Notes: generated by a model from the sequence alone, not told the origin. Shown: positions 1-8,869, counted from the first letter of the stretch. The stretch: 64,000 bases of DNA from an uncultured Lachnospiraceae bacterium (GCA_910579735.1 CAJTUZ010000019.1:10930-74929); one strand, 5' to 3'. A program made the numbers and translations.

Positions 1-1
1 G

Positions 2-589
2 ATGATCAGAAAAAGCTGTATGGATGGGGGCGCTTATCATCTTGTTTTCGGAATCCTGACGGCGATATTTGTCTGTACGGATTTCCACAGCGGTTTTGTG
101 AAAAATATTATGACGCTGCACAGGAAACGCTGGAAATATGTCAGCAGTAAACTGCTTACAATGGGAATTGCGGATCTTTTTTATCTGGCAGTCTGCTTCG
201 GATTCGGGGCAGTGATGAATCTGCTTTTTCACCATATGGTGCCCTTTGGCGAGTGGAGAGACATCCTGTTCTATCTATCATGGGCCTGGCTGATTAATAT
301 GGCGTTTGCAGCGTTGATCATTATGCTGTGCGTGTTTACAAAGAATATGGCGGCAGGCGTGTCTATGGCCGTGGTGCTTAGCTGCGGACTCGTTGTGATG
401 CCGTTAGCAGGTATCGCAGGCTTGTTCAATGCGGATGGCTGGTTTCCATATACGCTGTATTATAATATGTCTTCCGGCCCTTCTTTTTACAGCATGCCGG
501 CTGATCTGAAGGTGTATGCGGTAGGATTTGTCTTTATCATAGTATATACAATAGCATCTGTTGTTTTTGTGACGAAACAGGATGTGTAA
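2..589 (+). CDS. ABC-2 type transporter permease, 5' end outside the window
   Basis: This is the C-terminal part of a polytopic membrane protein with about five hydrophobic segments. Soluble turns rich in Arg and Lys, such as the HRKRWK segment near residue 40, lie between them. Size, hydrophobic spacing and the kinase gene 36 bases downstream fit an ABC-2 permease of the bacitracin/lantibiotic-immunity type, in which a permease is coded beside a small histidine kinase. The reading frame is open to the window edge, so the true start may lie further left. The matching ATPase and response regulator would be expected upstream, outside the window. The family call rests on topology and context, not on a diagnostic motif. 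Confidence 0.55.
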   Translation: MIRKSCMDGGAYHLVFGILTAIFVCTDFHSGFVKNIMTLHRKRWKYVSSKLLTMGIADLFYLAVCFGFGAVMNLLFHHMVPFGEWRDILFYLSWAWLINMAFAALIIMLCVFTKNMAAGVSMAVVLSCGLVVMPLAGIAGLFNADGWFPYTLYYNMSSGPSFYSMPADLKVYAVGFVFIIVYTIASVVFVTKQDV

Positions 590-625
590 GAATAATCAAA
601 AGGCAATAGGGGAGAAAAATATTAA

Positions 626-1522
626 ATGTGGATTATTGTTTTTGTATTGGCTGTTATCTGCGCCGGCAGTATTGTTTTATTATATATCCAGCTATGTCTG
701 AATATCCGATATCTCAAAAAGCAGTTGGAAGAGATTGAGAGAGGAAGTCATATAGAGCTGACGGTAAACAGCCGTAATAAAGGATTGCTGGCACTTTGCA
801 TAATGTTAAATCGTGTTTTAATGCAAAAAGACAAGAGCCACATGCAATATGAGAAAGAAGAAAAACTGCTGAAACAAAATATCAGAGGACTCGCACATGA
901 TATCCGGACGCCGCTTACGGGCGCCGCAGGATATATACAGCTTGCAGGAGAATGCGGGATGACTGATGCCGATAAGCGGGATCATTATCTGGATACAGCT
1001 AAGAACCGGTTGGCGGAATTGGAAGATATGCTGGAAGAGATGTTTTTATATACAAAGCTGACAGCAGAAGATTTTGCGCTTACAACGAAAAGAATACAGG
1101 TGTTATCTGTTTTGAGCGACTGCTTATTGGGACTTTATGCCAGATTTGAGGAAAAGGGGATTTCACCGCAGATACAATTTGAACAGGAACCCTTTTCCGT
1201 GTTGGCGGATGAAGAAGCATTGCGGCGTATTTTTCTGAACCTGATCCAGAATGCGCTTATTCATGGGAGCGGCGATCTGTACATTACACAGAAAGGTAAT
1301 ACGCTGGTCTTTGAAAATGATATTCCTGAAGGAGATCTGCCCAGGCCTGAAAGAATGTTTGATCTGTTTTACAAAGGGGAATCGGCCCGCAGGAAAGGAT
1401 CCTCCGGGCTGGGTCTTTTTATTGTAAAGGAACTGATGATGCGGATGGGCGGCGAAGCCGCGGCGGAGATCACGGCGGATGCGAAGCGGCTGAGGGTGGT
1501 ACTGTGTTTTATACAACGATAA
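626..1522 (+). CDS. Small sensor histidine kinase
   Basis: This 298-residue kinase has one N-terminal membrane helix (about residues 3-25) and no large extracellular sensor. The H box is GLAHDIRTPL with phospho-acceptor His91. An N box follows (NLIQNALIHG), then a G box (SSGLGLFIVKEL), so the ATPase domain is complete. Kinases with such a short input region often sense through a partner ABC transporter, and the preceding gene is an ABC-2-like permease. No response regulator is seen downstream, so its partner is probably upstream of the window. A strong hairpin follows the stop codon. The kinase call is secure; the bacitracin- or lantibiotic-like role is inferred from architecture. Confidence 0.9.
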   Translation: MWIIVFVLAVICAGSIVLLYIQLCLNIRYLKKQLEEIERGSHIELTVNSRNKGLLALCIMLNRVLMQKDKSHMQYEKEEKLLKQNIRGLAHDIRTPLTGAAGYIQLAGECGMTDADKRDHYLDTAKNRLAELEDMLEEMFLYTKLTAEDFALTTKRIQVLSVLSDCLLGLYARFEEKGISPQIQFEQEPFSVLADEEALRRIFLNLIQNALIHGSGDLYITQKGNTLVFENDIPEGDLPRPERMFDLFYKGESARRKGSSGLGLFIVKELMMRMGGEAAAEITADAKRLRVVLCFIQR

Positions 1523-1560
1523 GCTTTCATTTTTGATATTTTATAAAAGACCGCAAAAAT

Positions 1561-1593
1561 ACCCCCGCCGAACCTTACGGACCCGGCGGGGGT
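1561..1593. terminator. Bidirectional GC-rich terminator
   Basis: A perfect 10-bp stem (ACCCCCGCCG paired with its complement at 1584-1593) closes a 13-base loop between the convergent kinase gene and the gene ending at 1609. An A-rich stretch lies on the left and a T-containing stretch on the right, so it can serve both strands. Confidence 0.8.
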
Positions 1594-1608
1594 AATATCA
1601 TTTTCTGC

Positions 1609-2328
1609 TTAGTCTTTTACTTTAAAAATTTTATCAATGACCGTAATGAAGATCGTTCCCAGAACGATAGTTACCAGAAAACCCAAGCCGACGCGGATAA
1701 GCAGCATCATAAAGCTGTGGCTTTCATTCCATGTGTCGTTGATACAGTAAAATACGCCTTCCGTATCGACATCATACTCGTCGCAGAGAGCGGAGATACT
1801 GGGAAGAATCTGTCCGTTTACGGCAGATTTCCTTCCGACCGGAAGGGCGGTCTGTTTGCCGCTTTTTATTTTGCGGGCATCGTCTGCGGACATCTGTGCC
1901 AGAATATAGGATTCATCCGGAAGAGCAACTAGAAAGTATTCTCCGTATTCACCGAAGACATCCAACGCCATATTGGTTACATCAGCGCGTTTCGTCTGGC
2001 CGCCCCTTCGGGTTTTCCGGTAAGCGGAAACCCATGAATGGCGGGTGCCGTATCCGGTAGGGATAATGTCTGTCGGTTCGATCGTTACGTAACTTGTCTG
2101 CCAGGTGTCCTCCCATGTCTGTGCATCTTCGATACGCGGGATATCGTCAGCGGCAGGAAGGCCGATAAAATCTTCGGGCAGGCCGTCTTCTGTCATGGAT
2201 AATGTGACAGGCTCTTCTTTGCCGCGCAGAATCGATTCGAGGCTGAGACTTTTGACAGTCAGGACAGCGATGACCAGAGCTGCGATAACCGAAACAAATT
2301 CCAGAAATTTTACAAATTTCGATTTCAT
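1609..2328 (-). CDS. Unknown membrane-anchored protein with helices at both ends
   Basis: This 239-residue protein has one hydrophobic helix near each end (about 10-28 and 207-230) and a soluble domain of about 175 residues between them. No catalytic motif is visible. The layout resembles the DUF6709-type proteins of Clostridia, but that name is a guess from memory. It is the last gene of an operon read leftwards: 3403-2807, 2810-2370, then this gene after 41 bases. A ribosome site (GGAGGATTAG) lies just before the ATG. The operon ends at the hairpin at 1561-1593. Confidence 0.6.
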   Translation of the reverse strand: MKSKFVKFLEFVSVIAALVIAVLTVKSLSLESILRGKEEPVTLSMTEDGLPEDFIGLPAADDIPRIEDAQTWEDTWQTSYVTIEPTDIIPTGYGTRHSWVSAYRKTRRGGQTKRADVTNMALDVFGEYGEYFLVALPDESYILAQMSADDARKIKSGKQTALPVGRKSAVNGQILPSISALCDEYDVDTEGVFYCINDTWNESHSFMMLLIRVGLGFLVTIVLGTIFITVIDKIFKVKD

Positions 2329-2369
2329 GCTAATCCTCCATACAATCAGTTATTGAGCTGATTTTTAAC

Positions 2370-2810
2370 TTAATTCATATTCCTTTCCCAGGATTCCAGT
2401 AATGGCCGGAAGGGGTCAAGGTCGAATGTATGATATTCCTGCGGACATTCTTCGCCCCGGACCTGTAGAAAATCAGTAATTTCTACAAGCTGTTTACTGC
2501 AGTGCGGGCAGCTGAAAACGGTCAGCCTGCAGGCACGCTGGCCGGTCGGAATCTGTTCTTTGCTCATGATCGGGTGCATATTCCGCAGAAGAAATTTCTC
2601 CGGGTCGGCATAGTGCTTGCCGAAGTGGACCGGGATCAGAAACAGATAAGGATAATGGGAAGTCTTTTCCGCGGCTGCTTTACAATGGATGCAGGTAATC
2701 TGGCCCTTTTTTTCCCGAAGCAGGGTTTTGATGAAGGAAGCGGCCCACCATAAAGCAACGATGATAACGATCCCGACAATTATGACCGGTAGATATTCAG
2801 TCAGGATCAT
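2370..2810 (-). CDS. Unknown protein with N-terminal helix and zinc-ribbon-like Cys pairs
   Basis: This 146-residue protein starts with a membrane helix (residues 8-28). It then has two Cys pairs, CIHC near residue 40 and CPHC near residue 100, about 60 residues apart. That arrangement suggests a zinc ribbon facing the cytoplasm. Its ATG overlaps the stop codon of the upstream gene by four bases (ATGA), so the two are translationally coupled. No family was recognised. Its operon partners are also membrane proteins of unknown role, so a joint function is likely but cannot be named. Confidence 0.6.
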   Translation of the reverse strand: MILTEYLPVIIVGIVIIVALWWAASFIKTLLREKKGQITCIHCKAAAEKTSHYPYLFLIPVHFGKHYADPEKFLLRNMHPIMSKEQIPTGQRACRLTVFSCPHCSKQLVEITDFLQVRGEECPQEYHTFDLDPFRPLLESWERNMN

Positions 2811-3403
2811 CCCTGCATTCTCCCTTCTGCGTTTGCTTTGGCGGCAAGAAGAAGTTCAACGAATGCATCGGCTTTCGATACGGCTTCTGCGCCGATACCT
2901 GATTTTAAGTTCACCATTTTGTTGGTCAGCAGCGTATACATGGTGATCTTTTTGCCATCTACATAGAAGACGAAACGGACGCCGGTCATCGTTGAAGCGA
3001 ACGTTTTCGGTTCGGTGATTCTTTTGGCATTGAAGATCTGAATTTTCTTCGGGTTGTAGGCGGAAATAAATCCGATTATTCCGTTTGCCACATCAATGTA
3101 AAGTATGCCTGCTCTTCCTGTAAAGGAACTGTTGAACTGATAAGGCAAGGAACTGATTTTTTTCGCGGTGCGTTTGACAAATATGTTTGTCAGTCCGCCC
3201 CAGGCGATCAACATTAACAGTGCGATCCAGATAAAGAAGCCGAAGGCGATCGCTAACGGAAGAAAGACATCCAGACGGAACGGCGGACTGACCAGGCAGA
3301 CGATCAAAGAACCCCCAAACGGCAGGCCGATTGCCAGGCCCAAAACAAGCAGGAAGAAAAAACTTCCGTATTTTTCAAATTTTTCGGTTTCAAATTCTTT
3401 CAT
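2807..3403 (-). CDS. Unknown two-helix membrane protein, first gene of operon
   Basis: The ATG at 3403 is preferred over an upstream one because AAAGGAG lies ten bases before it. The protein (198 residues) has a short charged N-terminus and two hydrophobic segments (about 16-38 and 48-75). A soluble C-terminal domain of about 120 residues follows, with a beta-rich pattern (ILYIDVANGIIGFISAYN) that resembles a pleckstrin-like fold. No catalytic residues stand out. It heads the leftward operon with the zinc-ribbon-like and two-helix proteins. Confidence 0.6.
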   Translation of the reverse strand: MKEFETEKFEKYGSFFFLLVLGLAIGLPFGGSLIVCLVSPPFRLDVFLPLAIAFGFFIWIALLMLIAWGGLTNIFVKRTAKKISSLPYQFNSSFTGRAGILYIDVANGIIGFISAYNPKKIQIFNAKRITEPKTFASTMTGVRFVFYVDGKKITMYTLLTNKMVNLKSGIGAEAVSKADAFVELLLAAKANAEGRMQG

Positions 3404-3601
3404 GGCAGATATTCTCCTTTTTGTATTTTTATAATAATATGTATGTATCCGGCGCCTCATTTACCCCTTCGGAATGTAAAAAGGTATCTATGAGAAACGC
3501 CCTTGTCATTATAGCATTTTTGCAGTATTACGGCAATCTGAAAATGTAATTTCCATCCAATTCTTAACAGCGGTAAACAATGCATGGCAGCAGGATTTGA
3601 A

Positions 3602-3629
3602 TTGACATTCCGTACCTTCATGTTACAAT
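3602..3629 (+). promoter_or_regulatory. Sigma-A promoter of the hypB operon
   Basis: TTGACA at 3602-3607 and TACAAT at 3624-3629 are separated by 16 bases. Transcription would start near 3637, about 60 bases before the hypB ATG. Confidence 0.65.
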
Positions 3630-3695
3630 AAAAGAAACAGGTAAAAAAATGACGAAAAATGTTGTTTTTTTACCAAAAAGAACAGGAGTGCGGCA

Positions 3696-4367
3696 ATGAA
3701 AGATGTGAAGATCTTAGAGATCAAACAGAGTGTTTTTGCAGATAATGACAGACAGGCAGATATGCTGCGCCGGGAACTGAAAGAAAAAGGCGTGTTTTTG
3801 CTGAATCTGATGTCTTCGCCCGGCGCCGGCAAGACAACTACGTTACTGCGGACCATTGAGGCTTTGCAGGGGAAACTGAAGATCGGCGTCATGGAGGCGG
3901 ATATCGACTCAGATGTGGATGCCAGAACGATTGCAGAATCGGGCGTTAAAGTGATACAGCTTCATACCGGCGGTATGTGTCATCTGGATGCGGAAATGAC
4001 AAAGCAGGGACTTGAGGGACTGGATACGGGGGATGTGGAACTGGCGATCCTTGAAAATGTGGGGAATCTGGTCTGTCCGGCGGAATTTGATACGGGAGCA
4101 TCAAAAAATGCGATGATCCTGTCCGTGCCGGAGGGGGACGATAAACCGTTAAAATATCCTCTGATGTTTTCGGTCTGCGACGTAGTGCTGATCAATAAGA
4201 TCGATGTTGTGCCCTATTTTGATTTTGACATGGATAAGTGCAGGGAATATATCCGTATGCGCAATCCGAAGGCAGAAATCATCCCAATCTGCGCAAAGAC
4301 CGGAGAAGGGATCGCACAGTGGGCAAAATGGCTGGAGACGGAGACACGGAAATGGCGTGAGGAGTAG
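3696..4367 (+). CDS. hypB: Hydrogenase/urease-type nickel insertion GTPase HypB
   Basis: HypB is a SIMIBI-class GTPase that uses GTP hydrolysis to help load nickel into metalloenzymes. The 223-residue protein has a P-loop SSPGAGKTT at residues 40-48, the metal-site motifs GGMCHLDAEM and CPAEFD that place Cys and His at the dimer interface, and the guanine motif NKID. It lacks the N-terminal His-rich or CxxCGC nickel store seen in many HypB proteins. AACAGGAG lies about ten bases before the ATG. It is followed after 67 bases by a large iron-sulfur flavoprotein and then by hypA, with no NiFe hydrogenase or hypCDEF in the window. The client metalloenzyme is therefore unknown. Confidence 0.95.
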   Translation: MKDVKILEIKQSVFADNDRQADMLRRELKEKGVFLLNLMSSPGAGKTTTLLRTIEALQGKLKIGVMEADIDSDVDARTIAESGVKVIQLHTGGMCHLDAEMTKQGLEGLDTGDVELAILENVGNLVCPAEFDTGASKNAMILSVPEGDDKPLKYPLMFSVCDVVLINKIDVVPYFDFDMDKCREYIRMRNPKAEIIPICAKTGEGIAQWAKWLETETRKWREE

Positions 4368-4434
4368 AAGCCGATAAATTCTTTACTGGTAAAACACGAT
4401 TTAAGATGGAAAATAAAACGTAAGGGAGGAAGAT

Positions 4435-7221
4435 ATGGAGAGAAAACTGGACAAAGAACTGTATCCGGATTATGTCTATCCGGAACATAAGGCGGATCAT
4501 GACGAACCTGTCAGAGAGAGTATTGTCAAACTCGGAAAAATGATGACGGACAGGATTCCGCAGAAGCTGGGGATCAAGAAGATCACACAGGATGATCCGG
4601 AGTATTGGGGACTGGCTGGTGTGCTGACCGATGAAGAAGCGGAGATCGCTTTAAAAATGGGTGTAAGGAAGCCGAAGACGCTGCGGGAAATGGTAAGTCT
4701 TACCGGGATGCCGGAGAAGGAACTGGAGGCAAAACTGCAGGAGATGTCCGTTAAGGGAATTCTGGAATATAACTGGGAGAACCCGGCGCATGAGAAGCAG
4801 TATGTGCTGCCGATGTTCGTACCGGGGGCGGCGGAATTCTTCAATATGAACAGCGCCGTTATGGCAAAGAATCCGGAAGTCAGCCTGTTTTTTGAGCATA
4901 TGTCGAGACTGCCGCTTGAGCATGTCACGCCGTTTGTCAGCGAGGGCGGAAACGGGATCGGTATGCATGTCATTCCGGTGGAAAAAGCAATCGAGATGGA
5001 AAATGAGTCGATCGATCTGGAACATATTTCTTACTGGCTGACCAAATATGAGGGAAAATATGCGGCAAGTCCGTGTTCCTGCCGGCGTTCCAGACTGACG
5101 CACGACGAGGGCTGCGGAGACGATCCGGAAGGCTGGTGCATCGCGGTAGGCGATATGGCGGATTATGTCGTGGAAACGCAAAAGGATGGACGCTATATTA
5201 CGAGAGAAGAGGCGCTGGATATTTTCAGGCAGGCGGAAGATAACGGTTTCGTACATCAGATTACAAACATCGATGGCGCCAATAAGATTTTTGCCATCTG
5301 CAACTGTAATGTAAACGTATGCTACGCGCTGCGTACTTCCCAGCTTTTCAATACGCCGAATATGTCACGTTCGGCCTACATAGCGAAAGTGGATAAGTTA
5401 AAATGCGTGGCCTGCGGCAAGTGTGTGGAAGTCTGCCCGGCCGGTGCGGTGAAATTGGGACAGAAACTGTGTAAAAAGGATGGCAGTGAGGTAACGTATC
5501 CGAAAATGCCGCTTCCGCAGGAGCAGAAGTGGGGAGAGCATATGTGGACGCACAATTACCGGGACGTTAACAGGATCAACTGTTACGATACCGGTACGGC
5601 GCCGTGTAAAACAGCCTGCCCGGCCCATATTGCGATACAGGGATATTTACAGCTTGCCAAAGAAGGACGCTATGCGGAAGCGCTTGCCCTGATCAAAAAG
5701 GATAACCCGCTGCCGGCGATCTGCGGCCGCATCTGCAACAGGCGGTGTGAGGATGCCTGTACCCGTGCGACTTTGGATGAAGCGGTTGCGATCGATGCGG
5801 TGAAGCGTTTTATTGCGGAGCAGGATCTGCACGAAAAGACCCGTTATATTCCGAAACCGACCGTTCCTTCCTTAAAAGGACATTTTGACGAAAAAATAGC
5901 GATCATCGGCGCCGGACCGGCAGGCCTTTCCTGTGCCTATTATCTGGCGGATAAAGGGTATAAACCGACGATCTTTGAGAAAAACGCAAAACCCGGCGGT
6001 ATGCTGACCTATGGGGTGCCTTCCTATAAACTGGAAAAAGATCTGATCCAGGCCGAAGTAGATGTGATCACCGCTATGGGCGTTGAGATCCGGTATGGCG
6101 TAGAGGTCGGTAAGGATGTTACGATCGAGGATCTCCGTAAAGATGGCTATAAGGGATTCTATATTGCGATCGGCTGTCAAAGCGGCAGGAAGCCGGGCAT
6201 TCCCGGCGAGGATGCGCAGGGCGTTTACACGGCTGTGGAATTTCTGCGGGAAGCCGGAGAAAAGGAAGCGTTTGCGCTTGGCGGCGAAGTAGTTGTGATC
6301 GGCGGCGGCAATGTGGCTATCGATGCGGCAAGGACTGCAACACGCTGCGGACAGGGCAGGGTATCCATGTTCTGTCTGGAGAGCCGGGACGAGATGCCTG
6401 CCAGCAGAGAGGAAATTCTGGAAGCTTCGGAAGAGAAAGTCGTTATAGGCAACGGCTGGGGGCCGAAGGAGATCCTCACGGAAAACGGAAAAGTAACAGG
6501 GATCGTATTTAAAAAATGTACCCGTGTGTTCGATGAAAATCATCGGTTTGCACCGTTATATAACGAAGATGATACGATGACCGTGTCCTGTCAGAATGTC
6601 ATTTTCAGCGTAGGACAGGGAATCTTCTGGGGAGATCTTTTGAAGGGAACCAAAGTGGAACTTCGTCCAAACGGCGGCGCGGTTGCGGATAAACTGACAT
6701 ACCAGACTGCGGAACCGGATATTTTCGTGGGCGGCGACGTTTATACCGGACCGAAATTTGCCATCGATGCGATTGCGGCAGGACGGGAAGGCGCTGTTTC
6801 CCTGCACAGGTTCGTACAGGAACACTGTACGCTGACGATCGGCCGAAACAGAAGGGATTTCATAGAACTGGATAAAGAAGATATCTTTATTGCAGGCTAT
6901 GACAACACCGACAGGCAGAGGCCTGAGCGGGCAGAGGAAGCGCAGCTTCGTTCCTTCCGTGATCTGTCCCATACATTGACGGAAGAACAGGTCAAAGCGG
7001 AAACGTCCCGCTGTCTTTCCTGCGGTGCGTCCGTGGTCGATCCGAATAAGTGTATCGGATGCGGACTTTGTACGACGAAGTGTGTATTTGACGCCATTTC
7101 TCTTCACAGAGAACTGCCGGGCTGCTCCGAAATGGTGAAATCGGAGGATAAGCTGAAAGTGATCCTTCCGAATATGATCAAGCAGTCCATAAAGGTCAAA
7201 TTCGCGAAAAAGAAGGATTGA
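4435..7221 (+). CDS. Multi-cluster iron-sulfur, FAD/NAD(P)-dependent oxidoreductase (GltD-like core)
   Basis: This 928-residue protein has several modules. Residues 55-115 look like a winged-helix-like module. A Cys-rich region follows (SPCSCRRS near 213 and CNCNVNVC near 287). Next are a 4Fe-4S ferredoxin motif CVACGKCVEVCP near 324, a Fer4_20 / DPYD-domain-II module with CKTACP and CGRICNRRCEDAC (390-465), and an FAD fold GAGPAGLSCAYYLADKG near 490. The NAD(P) fold GGGNVAIDAARTATRCG is near 620, and a final CIGCGLCTTKC cluster is near 880. The core matches the NADPH-dependent glutamate synthase small subunit family, which passes electrons between pyridine nucleotide and iron-sulfur clusters. 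The protein is cytoplasmic with no signal. It lies between hypB and hypA with short gaps, and GGGAGGAAGAT precedes the start. The substrate is unknown; ferredoxin:NAD(P)H chemistry is an inference. Confidence 0.85.
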   Translation: MERKLDKELYPDYVYPEHKADHDEPVRESIVKLGKMMTDRIPQKLGIKKITQDDPEYWGLAGVLTDEEAEIALKMGVRKPKTLREMVSLTGMPEKELEAKLQEMSVKGILEYNWENPAHEKQYVLPMFVPGAAEFFNMNSAVMAKNPEVSLFFEHMSRLPLEHVTPFVSEGGNGIGMHVIPVEKAIEMENESIDLEHISYWLTKYEGKYAASPCSCRRSRLTHDEGCGDDPEGWCIAVGDMADYVVETQKDGRYITREEALDIFRQAEDNGFVHQITNIDGANKIFAICNCNVNVCYALRTSQLFNTPNMSRSAYIAKVDKLKCVACGKCVEVCPAGAVKLGQKLCKKDGSEVTYPKMPLPQEQKWGEHMWTHNYRDVNRINCYDTGTAPCKTACPAHIAIQGYLQLAKEGRYAEALALIKKDNPLPAICGRICNRRCEDACTRATLDEAVAIDAVKRFIAEQDLHEKTRYIPKPTVPSLKGHFDEKIAIIGAGPAGLSCAYYLADKGYKPTIFEKNAKPGGMLTYGVPSYKLEKDLIQAEVDVITAMGVEIRYGVEVGKDVTIEDLRKDGYKGFYIAIGCQSGRKPGIPGEDAQGVYTAVEFLREAGEKEAFALGGEVVVIGGGNVAIDAARTATRCGQGRVSMFCLESRDEMPASREEILEASEEKVVIGNGWGPKEILTENGKVTGIVFKKCTRVFDENHRFAPLYNEDDTMTVSCQNVIFSVGQGIFWGDLLKGTKVELRPNGGAVADKLTYQTAEPDIFVGGDVYTGPKFAIDAIAAGREGAVSLHRFVQEHCTLTIGRNRRDFIELDKEDIFIAGYDNTDRQRPERAEEAQLRSFRDLSHTLTEEQVKAETSRCLSCGASVVDPNKCIGCGLCTTKCVFDAISLHRELPGCSEMVKSEDKLKVILPNMIKQSIKVKFAKKKD

Positions 7222-7232
7222 TGAGGTAAGTT

Positions 7233-7577
7233 ATGCACGAACTTGGAGTTGTATTTCACATTATGGATACAGTGGAAAAGACAGCTGTGGAAAACGGGGC
7301 CGAAGGCATCTCCAAAGTGGTATTGGAACTTGGCGAAGTGTCTACGGTCATAGAGTCTTATCTGCAGAACTGCTGGAAGTGGGCGGTGAAGAAGCGGGAA
7401 CTGTTTGTACAGGCGGAACTCGTCGTGGAAACGCTTCCTGCTGTCACATACTGCGAAGGATGCGGGAAGACTTATCCCACCGTGGAATACGGAAAAATAT
7501 GCCCCCACTGTAAAAGTCCGGATACCTGGCTTTTACAGGGGAGTGAGTGCAATATTAAAGAAATAGAAGTGTATTAA
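7233..7577 (+). CDS. hypA: Nickel metallochaperone HypA
   Basis: HypA hands nickel to the HypB-assisted maturation step. The 114-residue length and the start MHELGV are canonical, with His2 and the N-terminal amine forming the nickel site. Cys74, Cys77, Cys90 and Cys93 (CEGC and CPHC) form the structural zinc site. It begins 11 bases after the oxidoreductase stop codon, so the three genes form an operon. Since neither a hydrogenase nor a urease is present here, the maturation target must be elsewhere in the genome or be the neighbouring oxidoreductase. Confidence 0.95.
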   Translation: MHELGVVFHIMDTVEKTAVENGAEGISKVVLELGEVSTVIESYLQNCWKWAVKKRELFVQAELVVETLPAVTYCEGCGKTYPTVEYGKICPHCKSPDTWLLQGSECNIKEIEVY

Positions 7578-7585
7578 GTGCAGGA

Positions 7586-7773
7586 GACATACGCGGGACG
7601 CAGCGGCGGACGGGCAGCGGAAAAAGATTTCTGTTGAAGGGCCCTCTAAAAACGCCGGTGCTTGGTGAGGTTTTTTCGAACCTAGCATCCGCTGCGTTTT
7701 TAATGGAGCGGGAGCGTGCCTCGAAGCAGAAACTTTTTCCGCTGCCTGCCCGCCGCTGCGTCCCGCGTATGTC
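7586..7773. repeat. 188-bp hairpin repeat, MITE-like
   Basis: The arms at 7586-7633 and 7727-7773 are inverted copies of each other over about 47 bases, differing at about four positions and one indel. A second, weaker inverted pair (TAAAAACGC at 7647 and GCGTTTTTA at 7694) sits inside, so the whole unit can fold into a nested long hairpin. It is more GC-rich than ordinary spacers and fills the gap between hypA and the next gene. No transposase or clear target-site duplication is seen. It could be a non-autonomous mobile element or a dispersed palindromic repeat. In RNA it could also act as a transcription barrier. Confidence 0.75.
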
Positions 7774-7792
7774 GGAAAGAGAGGGAGAGATA

Positions 7793-8830
7793 ATGATTTT
7801 TCAAATTTATGATGGAAGAACCATCTGGCAGATTCTTGGCTGGGTTATGGTGTTCGCAGGACTGATCCTCATGAACGAGATTGCCAGACGTTCCAAACTC
7901 GGAGGCGGCATCTGCTTTTTCGGGATTCCGGCGGTGCTGACAGTTTATTTTATTTCCATTTATGTGGGCGCGGCGCGCGGATCGGAATGGGCTTTAAATA
8001 ACCAGACTTATGTACATATGAACAGCTGGTTCCATTATGCCAAGCTTTATGCGGCATTGGCAGGCTGTATCGGTTTTATGATCATTAAGTATCATTGGGG
8101 GAAACTGGGAAAATCCCATGCCTTTAAAGTATTTCCCTTTGTCATTGTTGCCATTAATATCCTGATCGCCGTAGTATCCGATTTTGAATCTGTGATCAGA
8201 GGCGGCAGCATCATGGGCGGCTGGTGGAAATCTTCCGAAGGCGTATGGCTTTACGGCGGCTGGTGGAATATTTTAAACGGTATTGCCGGAATTTTGAATA
8301 TTCTCTGCATGACAGGCTGGTGGGGAATCTATTCATCCAAAGATAAGAAAGATATGTTATGGCCGGATATGACATGGTGCTTTATTCTGGCTTATGATAT
8401 CTGGAACTTCCAGTATACTTATTTGAATCTGCCTACGCATGCATGGTACTGCGGTTTTGCGCTGCTGCTGGCGCCTACGGTTGCCAATGCGCTCTGGAAT
8501 AAGGGCGGGTGGATCCAGAACCGTGCCAATACATTGGCGTTATGGTGTATGTTTGCGCAGGTATTTCCGTTATTTCAGGATAGAAGCCGTTTTACGACCG
8601 TATCTTCGGTATACGGGGCAGGCGGCGCGGCAGCGGCGTTTGGCGAAACGATGCCTGCGTCAGCCAATCCTGCGGCACAGGGAGTTATTTCCGTACTTTC
8701 CATAGCGGTCAATATTGCAGTATTTGCAGTCATCATGATGAGAGCGAAGAAGCAGAAAAAGAATCCGTATACGAATGAGATCTTTACGGACCAGAAAGAT
8801 TTTGAGCTTGCGATGAACAGGGCGGAATAA
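7793..8830 (+). CDS. Trp-rich polytopic membrane protein (DUF5692-like)
   Basis: The ATG at 7793 follows GAGGGAGAGAT and gives 345 residues. An upstream in-frame start would run through the hairpin repeat and is rejected. The protein has about nine or ten hydrophobic segments and is unusually rich in Trp, Tyr and Gly (for example GGWWKSSEGVWLYGGWW). A short polar tail follows. It resembles the DUF5692 family of Clostridia, whose function is not known to me. It lies on the same strand as the hyp genes, but the hairpin repeat may separate its transcription from theirs. A terminator follows at 8870-8899. Confidence 0.7.
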   Translation: MIFQIYDGRTIWQILGWVMVFAGLILMNEIARRSKLGGGICFFGIPAVLTVYFISIYVGAARGSEWALNNQTYVHMNSWFHYAKLYAALAGCIGFMIIKYHWGKLGKSHAFKVFPFVIVAINILIAVVSDFESVIRGGSIMGGWWKSSEGVWLYGGWWNILNGIAGILNILCMTGWWGIYSSKDKKDMLWPDMTWCFILAYDIWNFQYTYLNLPTHAWYCGFALLLAPTVANALWNKGGWIQNRANTLALWCMFAQVFPLFQDRSRFTTVSSVYGAGGAAAAFGETMPASANPAAQGVISVLSIAVNIAVFAVIMMRAKKQKKNPYTNEIFTDQKDFELAMNRAE

Positions 8831-8869
8831 AATAGAAGTGATTCTGTCCGGAACCATATGGAACAGCAG

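Noticed and set aside
5872..6543. Leftward 223-codon frame within the oxidoreductase gene
   Set aside because: It is a shadow of a well-supported GC-rich coding region; the FAD and NAD motifs are on the other strand.
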